The notes below the pieces were generated by a model. That model did not search any database and was not told the origin of the DNA. It saw nothing but the letters and a program-made list of their open reading frames with translations. A stretch of DNA of 53,206 bases, from assembly GCA_949288955.1 (NCBI GenBank), contig CASEMS010000036.1, forward strand, positions 1 to 53,206. Reading direction: 5' to 3'. Position numbers and translations under genes: made by a program. This document shows positions 1 through 6,268 of this stretch, piece by piece. This DNA comes from an uncultured Lentisphaeraceae bacterium (lineage in GTDB: Bacteria; Verrucomicrobiota; Kiritimatiellia; RFP12; DVOR01). Positions within the stretch are counted from its first letter, which is position 1. Each line of letters starts with the position of its first letter.

Positions 1-1
1 C

Positions 2-262
2 ACCAACATCGACATCGGCGGCCCCTGCATGATCCGCGCCTCCGCCAAGAACTACCTCCGCGTCGCCTCCGTCACCGACCCGGCCGACTACCCCCGCCTC
101 ATCGCCGAGCTCGCCGCCAACGCTGGCGCCCTCTCCCTCGACACCCGCTTCTACCTCATGAAGAAGGCCTTCGCCCACACCGCCGACTACGACACCGCCA
201 TCGCCTCCTTCTTCGCCAAGACCGCCCCCGAATCCGTCACCGCCGCCTACGCCCTCCACTGA
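2..262 (+). CDS. purH: IMP cyclohydrolase (PurH N-terminal, MGS-like domain), 5' end outside window
   Basis: This is the C-terminal part of the IMP cyclohydrolase domain, which closes the ring of FAICAR to make IMP in the last step of purine synthesis. The frame is open to the left edge. The visible 86 residues carry the family segments NIDIGGP, AAKNY-like (SAKNYLRV), [27 protein letters not shown] and AIASFF, all in the order seen in PurH. In the usual bifunctional PurH an AICAR transformylase domain of about 300 residues follows. Here the protein stops about 15 residues after the cyclohydrolase domain. It is therefore a stand-alone cyclohydrolase or a truncated PurH. Its stop overlaps the next start (TGATG), and its codons are strongly C-ending. 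Confidence 0.85.
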   Translation, partial: TNIDIGGPCMIRASAKNYLRVASVTDPADYPRLIAELAANAGALSLDTRFYLMKKAFAHTADYDTAIASFFAKTAPESVTAAYALH

Positions 263-1392
263 TGTTCGCCCGCCAAGAAAGTTTGCCCTTGTTTGAGTCA
301 GAGGATTATCTGACCAAGCAATTGGTGACGTATCTTGGCAACAAGCGGGCCTTGCTACCTTTTCTGGATGGGGCGATTGGCGCGGTCAGGCGGCGATTGG
401 GGCGCGGCAAACTGCGGGTGGCCGATCTCTTCGCCGGGAGCGGCGTGGTCTCCCGTTATCTCAAACAGTATGCGTCCTATCTGCTCTCCAATGATTTGGA
501 GGCCTACGCAGAAGTCATTGCCCGTTGTTATCTCGCCAACGCCTCCGAGGTCGATTGGTCTGCCTTGCGCCAAGCCTACGCCGCCGTGCTTGAGGCCATC
601 GAACGAGACTGGGCGCCAGGCCCCATCACTGCCGCCTACGCACCCAAGGACGAGGCCGCCATCACCCCCGAAGACCGCGTTTTCTACACCCGCCGCAACG
701 CCATCTACCTCGACACCGCCCGCCGCGCGCTCGACGCCGTGCGCCCGACGCTCCGAAATCTCCTCCTGGCCCCCCTGCTCGCGGAGGCCTCCGTCCACAA
801 CAACACCTCCGGGGTCTTTAAAGGATTCTACAAGAATCGCCAAGGCATCGGGTGCTACGGCGGGGAAGGGCGCAACGCGCTCCCTCGCATCCTGGGGGAC
901 ATCCACCTGCGCCTCCCCATCCTCTCAAACTTCGAATGCGAGACGGACGTGCGCCGCTTCGACGCCAACGCCCTCGCCAAGGCCATGCCGGCCGTCGACC
1001 TTGCCTACCTCGACCCACCCTACAATCAGCACCCTTACGGCTCCAACTACTTCATGCTCAACTTGCTCGCCACCGGCAAGCCACCTGCCGCCGTGAGCCG
1101 CGTCAGCGGCATCCCCACCGACTGGAACCGCTCCCGCTACAACAAACGCGCCGAGGCGCAGGACGCCCTCTTCACGCTCATCCGCGACTGCCCCGCCACC
1201 CATATTCTCATCTCCTACAACTCCGAAGGTTTTATCCCCCGCGAAGCCTTCATGTCCGAGCTTTCCCGGCTGGGAACCGTCACGCCCTTCGCCACGGAAT
1301 ACACGACCTTCCGCGGTTGCCGTAATCTTGCCTCCCGTCCCCTCAAACTCACGGAGTACCTCTTTCTGTTGGAGAAAAGCGATGTCCGATAA
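262..1392 (+). CDS. D12-class N6-adenine DNA methyltransferase (type II modification enzyme)
   Basis: A 376-residue SAM-dependent methyltransferase of the MethyltransfD12 (Dam-like, alpha) class, which methylates the exocyclic amine of adenine in DNA. Motif X is YLGNKRALLPFL at residues 24-35. Motif I, the SAM-binding loop, is DLFAGSG at residues 55-61. Catalytic motif IV is DPPY at residues 251-254, followed by the typical NQHPYGSNYF. The long stretch between motifs I and IV would hold the target-recognition domain, as in alpha-class enzymes. The start overlaps the purH stop and the 3' end overlaps the EcoRI-like gene by 11 bp, so it is the likely cognate modification enzyme. The first 100 codons use A/T-ending codons much more than the neighbours, which suggests acquired DNA. 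Confidence 0.88.
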   Translation: MFARQESLPLFESEDYLTKQLVTYLGNKRALLPFLDGAIGAVRRRLGRGKLRVADLFAGSGVVSRYLKQYASYLLSNDLEAYAEVIARCYLANASEVDWSALRQAYAAVLEAIERDWAPGPITAAYAPKDEAAITPEDRVFYTRRNAIYLDTARRALDAVRPTLRNLLLAPLLAEASVHNNTSGVFKGFYKNRQGIGCYGGEGRNALPRILGDIHLRLPILSNFECETDVRRFDANALAKAMPAVDLAYLDPPYNQHPYGSNYFMLNLLATGKPPAAVSRVSGIPTDWNRSRYNKRAEAQDALFTLIRDCPATHILISYNSEGFIPREAFMSELSRLGTVTPFATEYTTFRGCRNLASRPLKLTEYLFLLEKSDVR

Positions 1393-2077
1393 AACACGCC
1401 TCCGCGAGACCCGCGCTGGAACCGTCATCAACACAACCTCCAAACGACAGGACAAAGCCATCCTCCGCGTCGTCCGCACCGTCAAAGCCACCATCGAGAC
1501 CCGCTTCCCCACGCTGACGCTCCATTGGGCCAAGCGCGAAATGCTGACGCCCCTCATCGAAGCTCTTCGCCACCGCTTTCCCGAAGTCTCCTTCTGCCAC
1601 TGTCACGACACCTCCTTCATGACCCCGGATGGCGGCATCCTCTCCCTTGTCGGGAAAGACCGCAAGCGCTATCCCATCTTGATTGCGGAGAAGAAGAACC
1701 AAGGCACCAACGACCTTCGCGTCCGCGAGGGCAAGCCACGCCAAGCCCAAGGCAACGCCATCGAACGCCTCGGCAAAAACGTCATCGGCTTCCGCGTGCG
1801 TATGCTCCACGAAGCCATCTTCCCCTTTGTCTGTTTCGGCGACGGGTGCGACTTCGCCGACGACCTCTCCATCCTCGACCGCGTCCGCACCATCGCCATG
1901 TTCGGCGAACTCAACCAAGAGCACCTCTTCCGCGAAGGCGACCATTTCAACCGCGGCACCTTCTACTTTCGCGTGCCTGAATGGACACAGGCCGAGATGG
2001 AAGAACGTTGCCTCGCCATCGCCGAGCGGAGTGTCCATTACTATCTTGCCAAATATGGCAAGGCACAGTTTGAGTAA
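1382..2077 (+). CDS. EcoRI-family type II restriction endonuclease
   Basis: A 231-residue endonuclease homologous to EcoRI (277 residues). It is expected to cut unmethylated palindromic DNA with Mg2+. The PD-(D/E)XK core is visible: PDGG with D83, and IAEKKNQG with E103 and K105, matching EcoRI D91, E111 and K113. The EcoRI recognition helix is nearly intact: GNAIER at residues 124-129 matches EcoRI N141, A142 and R145, and Q107 matches Q115. The residue matching EcoRI M137 is Gln121, so the outer base pair of the site may differ from GAATTC. The ATG at 1382 has a GGAGAA site just upstream and overlaps the methyltransferase stop; an upstream ATG at 1328 lies inside the methyltransferase and is less likely. 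Confidence 0.87.
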   Translation: MSDKTRLRETRAGTVINTTSKRQDKAILRVVRTVKATIETRFPTLTLHWAKREMLTPLIEALRHRFPEVSFCHCHDTSFMTPDGGILSLVGKDRKRYPILIAEKKNQGTNDLRVREGKPRQAQGNAIERLGKNVIGFRVRMLHEAIFPFVCFGDGCDFADDLSILDRVRTIAMFGELNQEHLFREGDHFNRGTFYFRVPEWTQAEMEERCLAIAERSVHYYLAKYGKAQFE

Positions 2078-2086
2078 GGAGCGGCC

Positions 2087-2185
2087 ATGCGTTACACGGA
2101 GGCGGACTTTTTGGAGACGGCGGGGCCGAAGGAGCTGGATGAGATCGCCCGGGCGCGGGAATTGAGGCGAGCCTTCGTGCCATGA
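2087..2185 (+). CDS. possible 32-residue small protein between endonuclease and PHP gene
   Basis: A short frame with a good AAGGAG ribosome site at about 2076-2081, ATG at 2087, and a stop that overlaps the next start (ATGA). The product is acidic and basic by turns (starts MRYTEADFLETAG). It may simply couple translation of the PHP gene. The text faintly resembles the N-terminal helix of BioB/MqnC-type radical SAM proteins, so it could be a remnant. No function can be assigned. Confidence 0.4.
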   Translation: MRYTEADFLETAGPKELDEIARARELRRAFVP

Positions 2186-3009
2186 TCGACCTGCACACGC
2201 ATTCGACGGCGAGCGACGGGAGCCTGTCGCCGCGGGAGTTGGCCCGGGCGGGAAGGGCGGCGGGGCTGGACGTGATGGCGCTGACCGACCATGATTGCGC
2301 CAAGGGGGTGGGCGACTTCCTGGATGAGTGTGGGAAGGTCGGCCTCATCGGCGTGCCGGGGATCGAGCTTTCGGCGGAGGTGCCGGCGGGGCAGCTGCAT
2401 TTGGTGGGGCTGGGGTTCGACCCGCACGACGCGGCGCTCACGGCGAAGTTCGGCGCGCTCCTCGATGGCCGTGCGGCGCGGAACCGGGCTATCCTCAAGG
2501 CGTTTCAGGACAACGGCATTCCGTTGGGGTGGGGGGAGGTGCGGGCTTTCGCGGGGGACGAGCTGGTCAGCCGCGTCCATTTCGCCCAGGCGCTCGTGGC
2601 CAAGGGGCTGGCCGCGGACGTGCGGGACGCCTTCGCGCGGTTCCTGGGCAAGGGGGCGTTGTGTTATCGCGACCGTTTCCGCTATGCCCCCGCCGATTGC
2701 ATCGCGATGGTGCGGGCGGCGGGCGGGGTGGCGGTGATGGCGCATCCGCTGAGCCTGGATCCTGATCCTGAGACCCTCGCGCCGAAGATCGCGGCGTTGC
2801 GCGACCTGGGGCTCCAGGCGATGGAGTGCTATTACTCCACCTACGACGCGGAGACCACCGTCGCCCTCCTGCGCATCGCCTTCCGTCTTGGGCTTGTCCC
2901 TTCGGTGGGGAGCGATTTCCACGGCGCGCCGAAGCCGGACATCCAGTTGGGCCGCCTGCCGGTGCCCCGCGAGACGGAGGGGCGCCTGCGTGCGCTTCTG
3001 CGTCTTTGA
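2182..3009 (+). CDS. PHP-domain phosphoesterase (TrpH/YciV/RNase AM-like)
   Basis: A 275-residue metal-dependent phosphoesterase of the PHP family, related to YciV/TrpH proteins that hydrolyse 3',5'-nucleoside bisphosphates or trim RNA 5' ends. The metal-ligand motifs occur in order: DLHTHST at residues 3-9, LTDHD near 34-38, GIELSAE near 58-64, a His at about 132, MAHPLS near 190, and SVGSDFHG near 238-245. Length fits the family. The ATG overlaps the stop of the small ORF before it. A strong terminator follows 14 nt after the stop. Codons are G-ending, unlike the C-ending purH fragment upstream. The exact substrate cannot be told from sequence. Confidence 0.85.
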   Translation: MIDLHTHSTASDGSLSPRELARAGRAAGLDVMALTDHDCAKGVGDFLDECGKVGLIGVPGIELSAEVPAGQLHLVGLGFDPHDAALTAKFGALLDGRAARNRAILKAFQDNGIPLGWGEVRAFAGDELVSRVHFAQALVAKGLAADVRDAFARFLGKGALCYRDRFRYAPADCIAMVRAAGGVAVMAHPLSLDPDPETLAPKIAALRDLGLQAMECYYSTYDAETTVALLRIAFRLGLVPSVGSDFHGAPKPDIQLGRLPVPRETEGRLRALLRL

Positions 3010-3022
3010 CGGTTTGCCGAAT

Positions 3023-3058
3023 GCCGCCTCCCGCGACCGCGGGGGGCGGCTTTTTTTT
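3023..3058 (+). terminator. Rho-independent terminator after PHP gene
   Basis: A 12-bp GC stem (3023-3034 with 3039-3050, one G-U pair), loop GACC, followed by eight T. Confidence 0.9.
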
Positions 3059-3082
3059 GGCCCGGTTGTCGATAACTTTGGA

Positions 3083-3148
3083 TCGGCGGCCGATCGACCT
3101 CGGGTCAGCCGCCGATCGACCTCGGGTCAGCGGCTGATCCTCCACGGG
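3083..3148. repeat. 22-bp-period palindrome array, locus 1 (three units)
   Basis: Three consecutive 22-nt units begin at 3083, 3105 and 3127. Each opens with an 11-nt near-palindrome of form TCNGCSGCNGA followed by a variable 11-nt stretch. The same period recurs at five other places in this window. Confidence 0.8.
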
Positions 3149-3173
3149 GCGGGGGCCGATCCTCCTTGACTCA

Positions 3174-3278
3174 ACCGCGAAGACGCAAGGGGGCGCGGGA
3201 GGCTTGCGGGCTCCACCGGTCGCTCTGCGGGCTTCGCCCGCTGACCGCTCCCTACCGCCCTCGCCCCCCGCGCTGCCC
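3174..3278 (+). repeat. interspersed repeat R1, copy 1
   Basis: About 100 bp running from CCGCGAAGACGCAAGG to CGCTGCC, with an internal hairpin GCGGGCTTCGCCCGC. It recurs at 8813-8911 in the same orientation, and at 27649-27748, 28299-28387 and 42570-42657 inverted. Confidence 0.85.
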
Positions 3279-3284
3279 GTAGCC

Positions 3285-3391
3285 GTGGAAGGTTCGCCTT
3301 TCAGGCTCACGGTGTCCTTTGTGATTGTTCCCCGTCGTGCTTCGTGTCCCTCCGTGTCCCCCTTCGTGTCCTTTGTGGTCTCCTTTCGCCG
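3285..3391 (+). repeat. interspersed repeat R2b (GTGTCC-rich text)
   Basis: A stretch made of loosely repeated GTGTCCCTCCGTGTCCCC and CCTTTGTG words. Its first 60 bp match the reverse complement of 42282-42340. Similar text occurs at 9016-9165, 42502-42556 and 42870-42975. With 3083-3148 and 3174-3278 this fills the gene-free stretch 3010-3437. Confidence 0.7.
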
Positions 3392-3421
3392 TGCCTGTCA
3401 GTGCGGGGTGGGGGGCGGGCT

Positions 3422-3437
3422 GTGGTATAATCGGGGC
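3422..3437 (+). promoter_or_regulatory. extended -10 promoter of rodA, leaderless spacing
   Basis: TGG plus a perfect TATAAT (3425-3430), seven nt before the ATG at 3438. No good -35 and no ribosome site are seen, so the mRNA probably starts at or next to the ATG. Confidence 0.7.
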
Positions 3438-4637
3438 ATGGAACAGTGGATGACGTGGTTTTGGGCGAAGGCGCGCCGGGTGAACTGGGTGCTGTTGCTG
3501 GCGACGGTGGCGTTGGCGGCGGTGGGGGTGCTGTTCGTGAAGTCGGCGTGCAGCTCGCGGCCGACGGAGGCGCTGCGGTCGCTGTGGGTGGGGCAGCTGG
3601 GGTTCGCGGTGCGTGGGTTTCTGCTGATGTGGGTGTTGGCGCTGTGGGATTATCGGCGGTGGGCGCGGTTCGCGCCGTGGGTGTACGCGGGGGTGCTGGC
3701 GGCGTTGGTGTTGGTGTTGGTGCCGGGGGTGGGGCAGGAGATCATGGGGGCGCGGCGGTGGCTCTTCGGGTTGCAGCCGAGCGAGCCGGCGAAGCTAGGG
3801 GTGATCGTGCTGTTGGCGTGGGTGCTGGGGCGGGGGCGCGCGTGGGTGCGGTCGTGGCGGGGGCTTTTGGCGTGCGGGGCGTTGGCGGGGGTGCCGGCGG
3901 CGTTGATCCTGTTGGAGCCGGATCTGGGGACGGCGTTGGTGTTGGGGCCGACGGTGCTGGCGATGGTCTTCGCGGCGGGGGTGTCGCCGCGGCTGTTGGC
4001 GGTGGGGGTGTTGGCGGTGGGGCTGGCGGTGGGCTATGAGCTGACGATGGTGGGGCTGGCGGCGCGGGAGGGGACGGCGCCGGAGCGGCGGGAGGAGCTG
4101 CTTAGGTGGACGGGGCTGCGGGAGCACCAGGTGGGGCGGGTGGAGACGTTCCTTTTCCCGGATCGGGATCGGCTGGGGAGCGGTTACAACGCCTACCAGA
4201 GCGAGATCGCGGTGGGGAGCGGGGGTGTGTGGGGCAAGGGTTATGGGCAGGGGGTGCAGCATCGGCTGGGCTATCTGCCGGCGGTGGTGAGCATGAACGA
4301 CTTTATCTTCCCGGTGGTGGCGGAGGAGACGGGCTTCGCGGGGGCGTTGGCGCTGCTGGCGCTCTATCTGGGGGGGGTGTTGGCGCCGGGGCTGGCGATT
4401 GGGATGCGGTGCCGGGACGATGTGGGGCGCCTGCTGTGCGTGGGGGTGGTGACGTTGCTTTTCTGCCACGTTTTTATTAATATAGGAATGACAGTGCGGA
4501 TTGTGCCCATCACCGGCCTCCCTCTGCCGTTCATCAGTCAGGGCGGGACCTTTATGCTCGTGATGATGATGGCGATGGGGGTGTTGCAGAGCGTGGCGAT
4601 CCATGGCAGGGCCGCGGAGGCGGTCTTCCGGCGCTGA
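3438..4637 (+). CDS. rodA: RodA/FtsW-family (SEDS) peptidoglycan glycosyltransferase
   Basis: A 399-residue polytopic membrane protein of the SEDS family, which polymerises lipid II glycan chains with a class B PBP during cell elongation. Family signatures are clear: LEPDLGTALV near residues 157-166, the loop YNAYQSEIAVGSGG with GLPLPFISQGG near residue 360, and a DFIFPVVAEETGF segment near 285-300. About nine or ten hydrophobic segments are visible. RodA is preferred over FtsW because the next gene is rng, and mre-pbp2-rodA-rng order is common in bacteria. The ATG at 3438 is chosen because an open frame upstream runs through the repeat block, and a perfect TATAAT lies seven nt before it. Codons are almost all G-ending. 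Confidence 0.85.
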   Translation: MEQWMTWFWAKARRVNWVLLLATVALAAVGVLFVKSACSSRPTEALRSLWVGQLGFAVRGFLLMWVLALWDYRRWARFAPWVYAGVLAALVLVLVPGVGQEIMGARRWLFGLQPSEPAKLGVIVLLAWVLGRGRAWVRSWRGLLACGALAGVPAALILLEPDLGTALVLGPTVLAMVFAAGVSPRLLAVGVLAVGLAVGYELTMVGLAAREGTAPERREELLRWTGLREHQVGRVETFLFPDRDRLGSGYNAYQSEIAVGSGGVWGKGYGQGVQHRLGYLPAVVSMNDFIFPVVAEETGFAGALALLALYLGGVLAPGLAIGMRCRDDVGRLLCVGVVTLLFCHVFINIGMTVRIVPITGLPLPFISQGGTFMLVMMMAMGVLQSVAIHGRAAEAVFRR

Positions 4638-4668
4638 GAGAGAACCTTTTTTCGGACAGGACGTTGAG

Positions 4669-6252
4669 ATGTTTGGCTGGCTATTCAAGAGGAAGACGAA
4701 GAAGCGCGAGATCGTGGTGAACGTCGAGAAGCTGGAGACGCGCGTGGCGGTGGTGGAGAACGGGCGCGTGGAGGAGTTCCAGGTGGAGCACCCGATGGAG
4801 GAGCGCCTGGTGGGCTGCATCTTCAAGGGGCGCATCCAGAACCTGGAGCACGACCTGCAGGCGGCCTTCGTGGACATCGGCCTGAAGAAGAACGCCTTTC
4901 TCCATTACTGGGACATGATCCCCGACGAGGAGGGCGCCTTGGACGAGGAGGACGAGGGCCGCCAGCCTTCGCGCCGCCGCCGCATCTCCAACGAGGAGAT
5001 CGCCAAGCGCTTCCCCCCCGGCAGCGAGATCGTGGTGCAGGTGACCAAGGGCCCCATCGGCACCAAGGGCCCGCGCGTGACGGCCAACCTCTCCCTCCCC
5101 GGCCGCTACCTGGTGATGATGCCCTCGGCCAAGTCCACCCGCGGCGTCAGCCGCAAGATCGCCGACGCCAAGGAGCGCCTGCGCCTGAAGAAGATCCTCG
5201 ACCGCCTCCCCCTGCCCCCCGGCGTGGGCATCATCGTGCGCACCGTCGGCAGCGGCGCCAACCAGCGCGCCTTCTGCCGCGACCTGCGCAACATCCTCGA
5301 CGTCTGGGGCCAGCTCCAGAGCAACATCAAGACCCTCAAGGCCCCCGCCTGCGTCTACTCCGAGCCCGACCTCGTCGAGCGCGTGGTGCGCGATTGGCTG
5401 ACCGAGGACATCGACCGCGTAACCATCGACGACGAGGAGGCCTACGACCGCATCCGCGAGGTGGCCGGCCGCATCTCCCGCCGCGCCCGCCGCGTCATCG
5501 AGCTCTACAAGGGCCACCTCCCCATCTTCGACCACTACGGCGTGGAATCCCAGATGGAGGAGGCCTTCCGCCGCAAGGTCAACCTCAAGAGCGGCGGCTA
5601 CCTGGTGATCGACGAGACCGAGGCCCTCATCTCCATCGACGTCAACACCGGGCGCCACCGCGGCAAAGGCTCCCAGGAGGAGGCCATCCTCGAGGTCAAC
5701 ACCGAGGCCGTCGAGGAGGTCGCCCGCCAGATGCGCCTGCGCAACATCGGCGGACTGGTCGTCATCGACCTCATCGACATGAAGAGCCGCAAGCACCAGA
5801 ACCAGATCTACAAGGCCATGAAGGCCGCCCTCAGGCGCGACCGCGCCCGCACCAACGTCCTCCCCATCTCCGAGCTCGGCCTCATGGAGATGACCCGCCA
5901 GCGCCAGGAGGAGAGCCTCCTCAGCCAGATGTACATCGACTGCCCCTACTGCAAGGGCCACGGCGTCATCAAGAGCCCGCTGGCCATCTCCGTGGACATC
6001 CAGCGCCAGATCGCCGCCGTCATGCGCCGCCTCCAGGGCGACCCCGGCGAGACCGAGCTGCAGATCCTCGTCTCCCCCTCCGTCATGGAGCGCCTGCGCA
6101 ACGAGGACGAGCAGATGCTCGTGGAGATGCAGCGCCGCTACTCCGGCCGCCTCACCTTCAAGAGCGAGGTGGCCCGCCACCCCGAGTCTTTCGCCATCCT
6201 CGACAAGGCCGGCAAGGTGCTCTACGCCGTCTCGGAAAGCCACGCCGTCTGA
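4669..6252 (+). CDS. rng: ribonuclease G/E family endoribonuclease
   Basis: A 527-residue endoribonuclease of the RNase E/G family, which cuts single-stranded AU-rich RNA and matures rRNA. An S1-like RNA-binding domain lies near residues 37-125 (GRIQNLEHDLQAAFVDIGL). The catalytic Mg2+-binding aspartates are D324 in SIDVN and D367 in VIDLID, 43 apart as in E. coli RNase E (D303, D346). The Zn-link CPYC is at C425 and C428. There is no long C-terminal scaffold, so it is RNase G-like in length. An acidic linker with DEEDEGRQPSRRRR is inserted in the S1 region near residues 85-105. AGGA lies upstream of the ATG; the gene follows rodA by 31 bp and precedes lptD by 16 bp. Confidence 0.93.
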   Translation: MFGWLFKRKTKKREIVVNVEKLETRVAVVENGRVEEFQVEHPMEERLVGCIFKGRIQNLEHDLQAAFVDIGLKKNAFLHYWDMIPDEEGALDEEDEGRQPSRRRRISNEEIAKRFPPGSEIVVQVTKGPIGTKGPRVTANLSLPGRYLVMMPSAKSTRGVSRKIADAKERLRLKKILDRLPLPPGVGIIVRTVGSGANQRAFCRDLRNILDVWGQLQSNIKTLKAPACVYSEPDLVERVVRDWLTEDIDRVTIDDEEAYDRIREVAGRISRRARRVIELYKGHLPIFDHYGVESQMEEAFRRKVNLKSGGYLVIDETEALISIDVNTGRHRGKGSQEEAILEVNTEAVEEVARQMRLRNIGGLVVIDLIDMKSRKHQNQIYKAMKAALRRDRARTNVLPISELGLMEMTRQRQEESLLSQMYIDCPYCKGHGVIKSPLAISVDIQRQIAAVMRRLQGDPGETELQILVSPSVMERLRNEDEQMLVEMQRRYSGRLTFKSEVARHPESFAILDKAGKVLYAVSESHAV

Positions 6253-6268
6253 CCCAAGAGGCCTCCCC

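Noticed and set aside
3204..3437. N-terminal extension of rodA
   Set aside because: The frame is open through repeat R1 and R2b, but the text is repeat-derived and a perfect TATAAT lies just before ATG 3438.
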